In this document: piece by piece, positions 37,763 to 46,868 of the stretch | Layout of the letters: every line of letters begins with the position of its first letter | Numbering within the stretch: position 1 is the first letter of the stretch | From: Thalassotalea insulae | GTDB taxonomy: Bacteria > Pseudomonadota > Gammaproteobacteria > Enterobacterales > Alteromonadaceae | DNA length: 64,000 nucleotides | NCBI RefSeq assembly: GCF_030161395.1 | Contig: NZ_BSST01000001.1 | Coordinates: forward strand, 3,348,001 to 3,412,000 | Direction: 5' to 3' | Made by a program: the position numbers and the translations under genes | Notes under the pieces: model-generated | The model's input: only the letters and a program-made list of their open reading frames with translations | What the model was told of the DNA's origin: nothing | Database searches by the model: none

Positions 37763-38581
37763 ATGAGCCAGTATCACTTTATTTCCGGTCTTCCACGCTC
37801 TGGTTCAACGCTATTAGCGGGTATTCTTCGACAAAACAGTTCGTTTCATGCGGCGATGTCTAGCCCCGTAGCGGGCTTAATGAATGGCACGCTTGAGCAA
37901 ATGGCGGCAGGCAGTGAGTTTCATGCTTTTTTTGATGATGTTAAACGCAAACAAATGTGTCAGGCGATATTTTCGGCCTATTACAGTGAACACCAAGAGA
38001 AACACGTTATTTTTGATACCAACCGTATCTGGTCTGCCCGCATGCATCAGTTGGTTGAACTGTTTGGCCGCAATTTTAAAATGATCTGTTGTGTTCGTAA
38101 TCCAGCCTGGATCATGGACAGTTTTGAGCGTATTTATCGTAAAAACCCTTTTGAATACAGCCGTATGTATAGTCCGCAAATGCGCCAAACCGTTTATTCC
38201 CGCTGTGAAGGCATGATGAGTGCGCAAGGTGTGGTAGGCAGCGCCTGGACCGCATTAAAAGAGGCATATTATGGTGAATTTTCTGAGCAATTGTTGTTAG
38301 TTGATTATGATTTATTAGTGAGTCAGCCTGAGCAGTGCCTACAATTGTTGTATCAGTTTATCGAAGAGCCATCCTTTACTCATGATTTTGAACATGTCGA
38401 ATATCAAGAAGGTGAGTTTGATGCCCAGTTAGGGGCTAAAGGCTTGCATACGGTGAAAAAGAAGGTGGCCTTTAGCCCTCGTCGCAGCATATTACCGCCT
38501 GATTTATATGAAAAATACAGTGAAATGGCGTTTTGGCAAGATACCACTGGGACGTCTGCCAGCATCATTTCACCCAAGTAA
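37763..38581 (+). CDS. sulfotransferase family protein
   Basis: 272 residues, no signal peptide, cytoplasmic. The PAPS 5'-phosphosulfate loop is FISGLPRSGSTLLAGIL (about 6-22), and the 3'-phosphate-binding segment is CVRNPAWIMDSFERI (about 111-125). Such enzymes move sulfate from PAPS to a hydroxyl or amine. The acceptor cannot be read. The gene lies 34 bp upstream of the 2600-residue surface protein on the same strand, so they are probably cotranscribed and may act together; this is inference. A second, unrelated sulfotransferase is at 53.0-53.6 kb. Confidence 0.85.
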   Translation: MSQYHFISGLPRSGSTLLAGILRQNSSFHAAMSSPVAGLMNGTLEQMAAGSEFHAFFDDVKRKQMCQAIFSAYYSEHQEKHVIFDTNRIWSARMHQLVELFGRNFKMICCVRNPAWIMDSFERIYRKNPFEYSRMYSPQMRQTVYSRCEGMMSAQGVVGSAWTALKEAYYGEFSEQLLLVDYDLLVSQPEQCLQLLYQFIEEPSFTHDFEHVEYQEGEFDAQLGAKGLHTVKKKVAFSPRRSILPPDLYEKYSEMAFWQDTTGTSASIISPK

Positions 38582-38615
38582 TCCAATAGTTAACGCTAGT
38601 TAAAGAGGACTCGTT

Positions 38616-41600
38616 GTGAAACAATCGAAACTCAATCAAGTAATGGCCGTCATGATGCCTTTAGGAGTATCTGCTTTTGCTCCTTCGGTGGGCGCTTATT
38701 ATCGACAAACCAGTAAAGAGCAGTTCACGACGATTGATAATGGCGTGCCTTTGGCAAGTACAACATCACAACTGGCGTTAAAACAAGGCGCTTCATCACC
38801 GTTAAGCGCTGCTGATCTTTATACTAAAGTGCCTGCTGAACAGTCGTTAGCAATTAAACAACTTAAAGCAGCTACAGTGATTGATGTGCCAGTGATTGAT
38901 AAGGTGCAGCTGACTCGCTCAACCGCTGTTAAAGAGCTGGTAATTGTCGATACTGCTGTTGATGATTACGCAACTTTAATACGCGATATCAATCCTAATG
39001 TAGAAGTCCGTTTTATTGATAAAACCAAGCCAGGGCTTGAGCAACTCAATAATATTCTGGCTGATTATCATGGCTTAACGGCGCTGCATTTGGTGTCACA
39101 TGGCGCTGATGGTGTGCTGCAACTTGGTACGGATAACGTACAGGAGCAAGACCTTAAATTGGGGCAATCATTATCTATCCTTGAGCAGGTAATGGCTGAT
39201 GATGCCGATGTGCTGCTTTATGGCTGTAATTTGGCCAAGTCAGCTAAAGGTAAAGCATTGCTTGAATTGATCAATAATAACGCTAAGGTAGATGTGGCTG
39301 CATCAAATGATTATACCGGGGCAAAGCAACAGAACGGTGATTGGGAATTAGAAGTCGTTCGTGGAAATATTAACGCTAAACAGCCATTCTCAGAAATAGC
39401 ACTTAATAACTTTGCTCATGTCTTGGCATTTACAGGTACGATAAATTTTTCAACTGTGACTACCGCCGGCGCTTTAGGTGGTGGTAGTGGTACAAATGCA
39501 GAATTTGGGGGGGCCGGTGGTTATACTCTTGTTTTAGACGGTGCGGCAGCTAGTACCTATGGAGGCTTTGGTCGGGGGTATAGCTCAAGTGGGGAGTCTC
39601 AATTAACTTTATCTTTTTCTGGAAATGAAAGTTTTCAGCCATCGTCAATTTATGTGTATAACATTAGTGGCTTAACAGACACATTTGTTGTTACTGCCGA
39701 CGTAGCTGGTAGTGTTAATTCAGGAGCGCTTAATGATTCAGCAGGTACAACAATTGATCTTAGTAGCTTCGGTGCAGGTGTAACTAAGCTGTATATAAGT
39801 GTTCAAGATAGCAGTGGGTACTTTTCCGTAGATAATTTCGCGGTGGCTAACGTTGCCCCTGCCAATTCAGCTCCAACAATTGCCAATTTAAATGGTGATA
39901 GTTTTACTTTTACGGAAGGGGATGCTGCCACCTTAATCGATCAGGGCACTGCTGCCACGGTTACTGATGCCGATGGTGGTGATTTTAATGCCGGCAATAT
40001 GACGGTAACCATCACCTCAGGTGAAGATGCCGCAGAAGATGTGTTAAGTCTGGATACATCGGGTACTGTCGCATTGGCCGGTACTACTGCCAGTTCAAAT
40101 GTCTCGGTTGGTGGCACGGTAATAGGTACCCTTGGTAATAACATTGCTGCTGGTAACGACTTGGTGGTGAATTTTAATGTCAACGCAACACCAACAAATA
40201 CACAAACGCTGGTGCAGGCTGTTACTTTTCAAGACACCGATACCGATAACCCTACCACAGGGGCGCGTAATGTTCGCCTGACGGTAAATGATGGTGATGG
40301 CGGAACTTCTGCTAACAGTGATATAACTATCACTGTTTCAGCGGTGAATGATGCACCTACAGCAACGGGGATTCCTACCGATGTTACGGTGACGGAAGAT
40401 ACCGCCAGTAATGTTGATTTATCAGCGGTGACGTTTGCAGATGTAGACAATGCTAGCTTAACGGTAACGCTCGCTGCAAGTGCAGGAACATTTTCAACGC
40501 CAGCAGATGGTGCTGGCGTGGGGGCAGGTGTCACTGAAACTTTAGTCAATGCCACCACTATCACGCTTGCGGGTTCACCTGCGGACATCAACACTTATCT
40601 TGATACTGCCAGTAATATTCAATACACCGGTGCCAGCAACGTCAATGGTAATGATGCTGCCACTATGACCATTAACGCAAATGATGGAACGGTCAACCCA
40701 TTACTGGGAACGGTAAACCTTGATATCACAGCCGTGAATGATGCTCCGACAGATATGACGCTTTCAGCTAGTAGTATTAATCAAAGTGCTACGGGCGTGG
40801 GGGCAGATATAGGTACGTTAACGTCGACTGATGTTGATAGTGGTGCATTCACTTATAGTTTGGTTGCTGATGGCGCATCGGGCAGCGGCTCCTGTGGTGT
40901 TGGTAATGACGTCGATAATGCCAGCTTCCAGATTAATACCAATATATTAGAAACCGTTGGGGCTACCAATGCCAGCAGTTATAAGATCTGTTTGCAAACT
41001 AGTGATGGCAGTGCCAGTTACCAAGAAGCGTTTACTATTAGCGTGGCTGATGATGTTGCTCCTACTATTTCTGCGGTGAGTATCGCTAATAGTGCCCATA
41101 AAGTGGGCGATGTTGTAACGGCCACTATCACCGTGAGTTCAGATAGCGATGATTATACTACCGGCAGCGGTGGCATTAGCGGTACTATCGATGGCTATAC
41201 CCTGGGCAGTTTAAGTAAAACCAATGATACTACTTATACTGCAAGCTTTACCATTACCGACGGTGGTACCGATGTTGCCGCTGGTAGCAATGTGCCAGTA
41301 AACTTTACCCTGGCAGATAGTACAGGCAACGCCTCTGGCGCCTTTACCACGGCAATCAGTCAGGCCAGTGATGCGATTTATGCTAATATTCCAACGGTAA
41401 ATTTAACTGCTGATAGCAACACCATTGCAGAAGATGGTGGTGTGAGTGTGTTAACTGCTACTTTATCTGGAAGTTTGAATAGTTTATGGCCAGTTGATGT
41501 CAGTGTTGGCTTAGCATATTCTGGCACAGCTACAGTAACCACCGATTATACTAAGTCGAATACCATCACAATCGCCAGTGGTAGCAGTACGGGAACGGCA

Positions 41601-44600
41601 AATGTTACAGGCGTTGGCGATACCCTTTATGATGCCGCGTCAGCTGAAACCGTTATTGTTGATATTAATAGTTTATCGGTAGGCAATGAAGGCGCGACTA
41701 ACCAACAAACCATCAATATTACTGATGCTGAGGCTGCACCAACGGTTTCTTTATCCGTAGGCAGCAATGCTATTGCTGAAAATGGTGGCACATCGACGAT
41801 AACTGCGTCTTTGGAGCATGCAACCTATGAAGATGTAACGGTTAATTTAATCTATAGTGGTACGGCCACATCAGGTAGTGACTATAATAATACCGTAAGT
41901 GCCAGCGTTACAATTTCTGGTGGTAGTACATCAGCGAATGCTGCTACAGGTATTACAGGGGTAGATGATGTTACAGAAGAAGGTGGTGAAACTATCATTA
42001 TAGATATTTCATCGGTTTCTGGTGGTGGCGCTACTGAAAGTGGTACTCAGCAACAAACTGTGACTATTTTGGATGATGACGATACTACTGCACCAACTAT
42101 TAGCAGTGTCTCGGTACCAGCTAACGGTACTTATGCGACTGGACAAAACCTTAATTTTATTGTCAATACTGATGAAATTGTTACCGTTAATACCGGCGGA
42201 GGTACGCCGCGTTTAGTATTGAATATTGGTGGCGTGACTAAATATGCCAGTTACTTATCTGGTACAGGCTCTCAGGCGTTAGTGTTTCGTTATGTCGTTG
42301 AAGCTGGGTTAAATGATGCTGATGGGGTTGGCTTATCGGCGTTAGAAACCAATGGCGGCACTATTCAAGACGGTGCTGCGAATAATATCAATACCACTTT
42401 AAATAGCATCGGTGCTCTTGGCGGTGTGTTGGTTGAATCTGTTTCTCCTGTTGTGACAGGAGTTTCTGCTAGTACTGCTGATGGCAGCTATAAAGCGGGA
42501 GATGTTATTAATGTAACGGTGACTTTTGATGATACTGTTACGGTAAATACAACTGGCGGTACGCCGAGTCTTCTATTAGAAACTGGTGCAACTGACAGAG
42601 CAGCTACTTATGTTTCAGGCTCTGCCAGTAATACCTTGGTTTTTGATTATACGGTACAGGCCGGAGATACCAGCGCTGATTTAGATTATGTTGCAACAGG
42701 GTCGCTATCCTTAAATAGCGGTACAATTAAAGACAGTAATGGCAATAACGCAAGTTTAACATTGGCTGTGCCTGCCGCCGCGGGGAGCTTAAGTGATGGC
42801 AAAGCGATAGTTATAGATACAACGGCACCTGTATCTGCAGTGGTGACAACTCCTGCGGCTCCCTTAACTGTGACTGCTACAACGACATCAGTTAGTGGTA
42901 CCCATGGTGAAGATGGCGTTAATGTTAAAATCTTTAAAGATGCTGATAATAATGGCACAGCGGATGATAGCAATGCACCTCTGGCAAGTGGAACCGTTGC
43001 TGCGGGTAGTTGGAGTCTGAATGCACCGCTGACCCTTGGCACTAATAACTTTGTGGTTATGGCACTCGATGCTGCGGGAAATGCTTCTGGTGCAGTAGAT
43101 GTATCAACAATAACCAGAAATTCACCGCCAATAGTCAATAGTGATCCTACAGGTGCGGTAGTCATCAGTGGAAGCGCGATAGAAGGAGGTACTTTAACTG
43201 CTGATACTTCATCATTAGGTGATGGCAACGGGCTTGGTACGTTTAGTTATCAGTGGCAAAGTGGTGGCGCTAATGTTGGTAGTAATAGCTCAAGCTATCA
43301 GGTTGTAACTTTTGATATTGGCAATACTATTACCGTTACTGTGAATTATACCGATGGTGATGGTTTTGATGAAAGTGTCACTTCCGAACCGACCTCTGTT
43401 GTCGTCAACACTAATGATTCACCGACAGGTGCGGTATTAATTACTGGTGTGGTAGAAGAAGATCAAACCTTAATGGCCGATACCAGTACTATTGGTGATG
43501 CAGATGGATTAGGTGAGTTTAGTTTCCAATGGCTGCGTAATGGTGTTGCAATTGAAGGAGCAACAACTACAAGTTATTTACTTGGTGATGCTGATGTTGG
43601 TAGTGTGATAAGCGCTATTGTGAGTTATATAGATGGTTTGGGTACCTCAGAAAGTTTAGTTTCAGCGGAAACAGTTGCTGTCGCTAATATTAATGATGTA
43701 CCAACTGGCAATGTGATCATTTCAGGTAGCGCCGAAGAAGATCAAACATTAACCGTTAGCGATACATTGGCAGATCTTGATGGTTTAGGTGAGATCAGTT
43801 ATCAATGGCTTCGAAACGCTGAACTTGTTGAAGGAATGACAAGTGCTAGCTACACCCTGACTCAAGTAGATGTTGGTGCAACATTATCTGTTCAAGCAAA
43901 CTATACCGACGGATATGGTCAGTTAGAATCTGTAACGTCAGCTGCTACAGAGGTTGTTGCAAACGTCAATGATTTACCTACTGGTGAAGTGGTTATTAGT
44001 GGTGTTGCTACTTCTGGTGAAATCGTAACGGCATCGCATACGCTTAGCGATGAAGATGGTTTAGGTGACATCAATTATCAGTGGCAACGAAATGGTGAAG
44101 CTATTTCTGGTGCGAACGTTGATAGTTATACGCTTACTGAAGATGATGTTGAACAGTCAGTTACTGTTGTAGCTAGCTATACTGATGGCCAGGGGACAAG
44201 TGAATCGATTCTTTCAAATGCCATCATTCCTATTTCGGGTACACCGATCGTTGGTAGCAAACCTGAAATTACCGCTTCTGCTGATGTCACGGTGAATGCA
44301 ACAGGTCTGTTTACCGAGGTTGACATGAAAACAGCAATAGCAACAGACGTTGAAGATGGCGATCTTGCTGTGGCGGTAGATTCAAATAGTTTTTTCAGTC
44401 CTGGTTCACATATTGTAACTTGGTCAGCGGTAGACAGTGATGGCAATGAAGCTACTGATACTCAAGTCATTAATGTGATCCCTTTAGTTGGTTTAAGTAA
44501 CAACCAAAATACCGCAGAAGGATCTACCGTTAATTTTAATATTATTCTGAATGGTCCAGCAGTCGAATACCCCGTTATTGTACCTTATACCATTAGTGGC

Positions 44601-46418
44601 ACGGCAGATATTGATGGTTCTGATCATGACTTGGTCGATGGTAGCGTCACCTTGGAGTCTGGCCAATTAACAGCAAATGTTACTGTTAATATCGTTGATG
44701 ATGGTGCAGGTGAAGGGCAAGAAACTATCGTAATTACCTTGGAAGAGCCAACAAATGCGATAATTGGTACTAAAGCTTCGAGCCAGATAGCCATTTTTGA
44801 GGGTAATGTTGCACCGGATGTGTCACTTACTGCCACGCAAGGTGATGGAGCAACTCGTATTGTTAGCCAAGATGGTGGGCTGGTGACGGTATCAACGACA
44901 GTAAAAGATCCAAACCAGAATGACAACCATAGTTATGATTGGTCAAATTCAGACAGTGCTTTAGTTGATACAGATGATGATGAGACGACTTTCACTCTTG
45001 ATCCATCTGCATTATCTCCGGGTTTTTACAAATTACGTATCGCCGTAAGTGATGGCGATAAAGTTGGTCAGGATCGCTTAAAACTGCGCATTGATGAAGT
45101 ATTACCTGAGTTAAATGATCAAGATGATTCAGATAACGATGGTATTAGCGACAAGGATGAAGGTACTGGTGATAACGATGATGATGGCATTCCAGATTTT
45201 CTTGATTCAGCGAATTTAGCTCGAAATGTTGTTCAGGAACGTCAGGCTGATGATACAAGCTTCTTGATGGAGACCGAGCCGGGATTAGCTTTAACCCTTG
45301 GTGAAGTGGCTTTCCGTGCTAAAAGTGCGAAAACACAAGTGAGTGAAGATGATATTGTTAATCACGGCAACGAAGGGCAAGGAGCCAATAAAGATGAAAG
45401 CTATGAATATAGTAATGGCTTATTTGACTTTAATGTTGAGGAACTTCCGATAGCAGGACAATCAGTTAGCATTGTGGTTGCTCAGTTTGCACCAATCCCT
45501 GCTGATGCGATTTATCGTAAATTGATGCCATCTGGCTGGCAGGACTTTGTCATTGATGATAACAATAGTGTTGCATCAGCATTTGGCAGTGAGGGGTTTT
45601 GCCCGCCACCGGGGGATGTTGCTTATATTAACGGTTTAACAGAAGGTCACTGGTGTGTGCAACTAACCATTGAAGATGGTGGTGCTAACGATGCTGATGG
45701 TGAAGTGAATCAGTCGATTGATGACCCAGGTGGTATTGCGGTTGCCGTAACGGGAAATACACGCCCTGAGGCGGTTGATGATGCTATCGATGTTAAACGC
45801 AACCATAATGTTTACATTGATGTATTGGCAAATGATATAGATGTTGATGGTGATACTTTAACTATCACCAGCGCAAATGTAGATATTGGGTCGGTTAGTA
45901 TTGAAGATAACCAATTGCTATTCACTACGGAGCTTGATCATTATGGTATCGCCAATATCACTTACGGTATCAGTGATAGTCAGGGCGGCTCTGCAACTGG
46001 GCGGGTTGTTATTAACGTTGTCTTAAATAATGCGCCAGTAGCGGTTGATGATAGTGCTGAAACCGATAATGAAACCAGTATCGATATCAATGTATTAAGT
46101 AATGACAGTGATGCTGATGGAGATTCTTTAACGGTGACACAAGCAAGTGCTGAACATGGTAGTGTTACTATCAATGCTGATGGCAGTTTGCACTATACTC
46201 CAGCTTCAGGGTTTGAGGGTACTGATACGTTGAGTTATACCATTAGTGATGGTGATGAAGGAGAAAGTCAGGCTGTTGTATCTGTTACGGTTAAAGCCAG
46301 TACACCGGTCGTGATAGATAAACCCTCACACCGAAAAGGAGGAGGTAGTATGCTATGGATATTACTGATAGGCATTCTTGCTGTTGGTACTCGTCGTTTA
46401 GCCCATATTAAGCGATAA
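38616..46418 (+). CDS. giant surface-type protein: DUF4347, cadherin/Calx-beta/Ig-like repeats, GlyGly-CTERM-like tail
   Basis: 2600 residues from a GTG start (AAAGAGGA upstream). The order is: signal-like N-terminus (1-30); DUF4347 (about 105-270) with LHLVSHG (H162) and LLYGCNLA (C204); a Ser/Gly-rich beta domain (270-415); cadherin-like repeats (420-850); Calx-beta (about 930-1155); Ig-like segments (1160-1500); four repeats of about 90 residues with FSYQWQSGG/FSFQWLRNG-type cores (1510-1870); Calx-beta (1960-2060); a DSDNDGISDKDEG calcium-binding thrombospondin-3-like stretch (about 2170); a choice-of-anchor-U domain; and two tandem Ig/cadherin-like repeats (PEAVDD and PVAVDD). The tail is GGGS, hydrophobic residues, then TRRLAHIKR, as in GlyGly-CTERM sorting signals. 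It is an adhesin-like, Ca-dependent surface protein by inference. Confidence 0.85.
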   Translation: MKQSKLNQVMAVMMPLGVSAFAPSVGAYYRQTSKEQFTTIDNGVPLASTTSQLALKQGASSPLSAADLYTKVPAEQSLAIKQLKAATVIDVPVIDKVQLTRSTAVKELVIVDTAVDDYATLIRDINPNVEVRFIDKTKPGLEQLNNILADYHGLTALHLVSHGADGVLQLGTDNVQEQDLKLGQSLSILEQVMADDADVLLYGCNLAKSAKGKALLELINNNAKVDVAASNDYTGAKQQNGDWELEVVRGNINAKQPFSEIALNNFAHVLAFTGTINFSTVTTAGALGGGSGTNAEFGGAGGYTLVLDGAAASTYGGFGRGYSSSGESQLTLSFSGNESFQPSSIYVYNISGLTDTFVVTADVAGSVNSGALNDSAGTTIDLSSFGAGVTKLYISVQDSSGYFSVDNFAVANVAPANSAPTIANLNGDSFTFTEGDAATLIDQGTAATVTDADGGDFNAGNMTVTITSGEDAAEDVLSLDTSGTVALAGTTASSNVSVGGTVIGTLGNNIAAGNDLVVNFNVNATPTNTQTLVQAVTFQDTDTDNPTTGARNVRLTVNDGDGGTSANSDITITVSAVNDAPTATGIPTDVTVTEDTASNVDLSAVTFADVDNASLTVTLAASAGTFSTPADGAGVGAGVTETLVNATTITLAGSPADINTYLDTASNIQYTGASNVNGNDAATMTINANDGTVNPLLGTVNLDITAVNDAPTDMTLSASSINQSATGVGADIGTLTSTDVDSGAFTYSLVADGASGSGSCGVGNDVDNASFQINTNILETVGATNASSYKICLQTSDGSASYQEAFTISVADDVAPTISAVSIANSAHKVGDVVTATITVSSDSDDYTTGSGGISGTIDGYTLGSLSKTNDTTYTASFTITDGGTDVAAGSNVPVNFTLADSTGNASGAFTTAISQASDAIYANIPTVNLTADSNTIAEDGGVSVLTATLSGSLNSLWPVDVSVGLAYSGTATVTTDYTKSNTITIASGSSTGTANVTGVGDTLYDAASAETVIVDINSLSVGNEGATNQQTINITDAEAAPTVSLSVGSNAIAENGGTSTITASLEHATYEDVTVNLIYSGTATSGSDYNNTVSASVTISGGSTSANAATGITGVDDVTEEGGETIIIDISSVSGGGATESGTQQQTVTILDDDDTTAPTISSVSVPANGTYATGQNLNFIVNTDEIVTVNTGGGTPRLVLNIGGVTKYASYLSGTGSQALVFRYVVEAGLNDADGVGLSALETNGGTIQDGAANNINTTLNSIGALGGVLVESVSPVVTGVSASTADGSYKAGDVINVTVTFDDTVTVNTTGGTPSLLLETGATDRAATYVSGSASNTLVFDYTVQAGDTSADLDYVATGSLSLNSGTIKDSNGNNASLTLAVPAAAGSLSDGKAIVIDTTAPVSAVVTTPAAPLTVTATTTSVSGTHGEDGVNVKIFKDADNNGTADDSNAPLASGTVAAGSWSLNAPLTLGTNNFVVMALDAAGNASGAVDVSTITRNSPPIVNSDPTGAVVISGSAIEGGTLTADTSSLGDGNGLGTFSYQWQSGGANVGSNSSSYQVVTFDIGNTITVTVNYTDGDGFDESVTSEPTSVVVNTNDSPTGAVLITGVVEEDQTLMADTSTIGDADGLGEFSFQWLRNGVAIEGATTTSYLLGDADVGSVISAIVSYIDGLGTSESLVSAETVAVANINDVPTGNVIISGSAEEDQTLTVSDTLADLDGLGEISYQWLRNAELVEGMTSASYTLTQVDVGATLSVQANYTDGYGQLESVTSAATEVVANVNDLPTGEVVISGVATSGEIVTASHTLSDEDGLGDINYQWQRNGEAISGANVDSYTLTEDDVEQSVTVVASYTDGQGTSESILSNAIIPISGTPIVGSKPEITASADVTVNATGLFTEVDMKTAIATDVEDGDLAVAVDSNSFFSPGSHIVTWSAVDSDGNEATDTQVINVIPLVGLSNNQNTAEGSTVNFNIILNGPAVEYPVIVPYTISGTADIDGSDHDLVDGSVTLESGQLTANVTVNIVDDGAGEGQETIVITLEEPTNAIIGTKASSQIAIFEGNVAPDVSLTATQGDGATRIVSQDGGLVTVSTTVKDPNQNDNHSYDWSNSDSALVDTDDDETTFTLDPSALSPGFYKLRIAVSDGDKVGQDRLKLRIDEVLPELNDQDDSDNDGISDKDEGTGDNDDDGIPDFLDSANLARNVVQERQADDTSFLMETEPGLALTLGEVAFRAKSAKTQVSEDDIVNHGNEGQGANKDESYEYSNGLFDFNVEELPIAGQSVSIVVAQFAPIPADAIYRKLMPSGWQDFVIDDNNSVASAFGSEGFCPPPGDVAYINGLTEGHWCVQLTIEDGGANDADGEVNQSIDDPGGIAVAVTGNTRPEAVDDAIDVKRNHNVYIDVLANDIDVDGDTLTITSANVDIGSVSIEDNQLLFTTELDHYGIANITYGISDSQGGSATGRVVINVVLNNAPVAVDDSAETDNETSIDINVLSNDSDADGDSLTVTQASAEHGSVTINADGSLHYTPASGFEGTDTLSYTISDGDEGESQAVVSVTVKASTPVVIDKPSHRKGGGSMLWILLIGILAVGTRRLAHIKR

Positions 46419-46455
46419 TTAATTTTATTATTTACCCAATAACATTGATTAACTC

Positions 46456-46485
46456 AAAAGCCATTCGCTAAAACGAATGGCTTTT
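46456..46485 (+). terminator. terminator of the giant protein gene
   Basis: AAAAGCCATTCG (46456-46467), loop CTAAAA, CGAATGGCTTTT (46474-46485). The stem is identical to that at 37346-37376. Confidence 0.93.
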
Positions 46486-46637
46486 ATATACATGGACGTA
46501 TGGTATAACGAAATTGCAGGAGCATAATTTCGTATATATACATGGACGTATGGTCAGTTTTTTTTGTTCCAGACAAAAACTAAGTACTTACATCCATGTA
46601 AGCAATAACGAAATTGCAGGAGCATAATTTCGTATAT
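46456..46637. repeat. right copy of the roughly 190-bp direct repeat
   Basis: Terminator hairpin, one full hairpin unit (46491-46537), a partial unit with GTCAGTTTTTTTTGTTCC, AACTAAGTACTTAC, and another hairpin arm pair at 46605-46637 (ATAACGAAATT, loop, AATTTCGTATAT). The order and sequence parallel 37346-37560. Confidence 0.85.
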
Positions 46638-46770
46638 GTTCAGGACGAAGGGTATGTCGCGGATGCATGGACGCATAGGAGCGACGATGTTCAGGACGAA
46701 AGGTATGTCGCGGATGCATGGACGCATAGGAGCGACGATGTTCAGGGCGGCAAGGATGCATGAGTGACGA
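46638..46770. repeat. 51-bp tandem repeat, two full copies and a truncated third
   Basis: Copies at 46638-46688 and 46689-46739 differ at one base (GACGAAGGG against GACGAAAGG). A third breaks off after 46740 (TTCAGGGCGGCAAGGATGCA). The unit contains GATGCATGGACGCATAGG. The reading frame through it has the look of a spurious repeat peptide with no start signal. The following 46771-46868 has a palindrome (GTCGAAGT and ACTTCGAC, 46787-46804) but no gene. Confidence 0.85.
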
Positions 46771-46868
46771 ACTTCTATTGCTGTAGGTCGAAGTTTACTT
46801 CGACAAAATTCATAGTCTAACTCTCTTTTTTCTCACCCCGCTGTGCTCGTGGTGACCTATAACGAGAG

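Noticed and set aside
42686..43228. 180-codon minus-strand frame inside the giant protein gene
   Set aside because: Low-complexity Ala/Val/Ser/Pro composition mirrors the Thr/Asp/Gly-rich repeats on the other strand; it is a shadow frame.
46638..46770. Possible CRISPR-like array
   Set aside because: The copies are directly adjacent with no unique spacers and no cas genes nearby; it is a simple tandem repeat.
46787..46804. Palindrome GTCGAAGT-TT-ACTTCGAC as terminator of korB
   Set aside because: No T-run follows on the korB (minus) strand; it is preceded rather than followed by Ts there.
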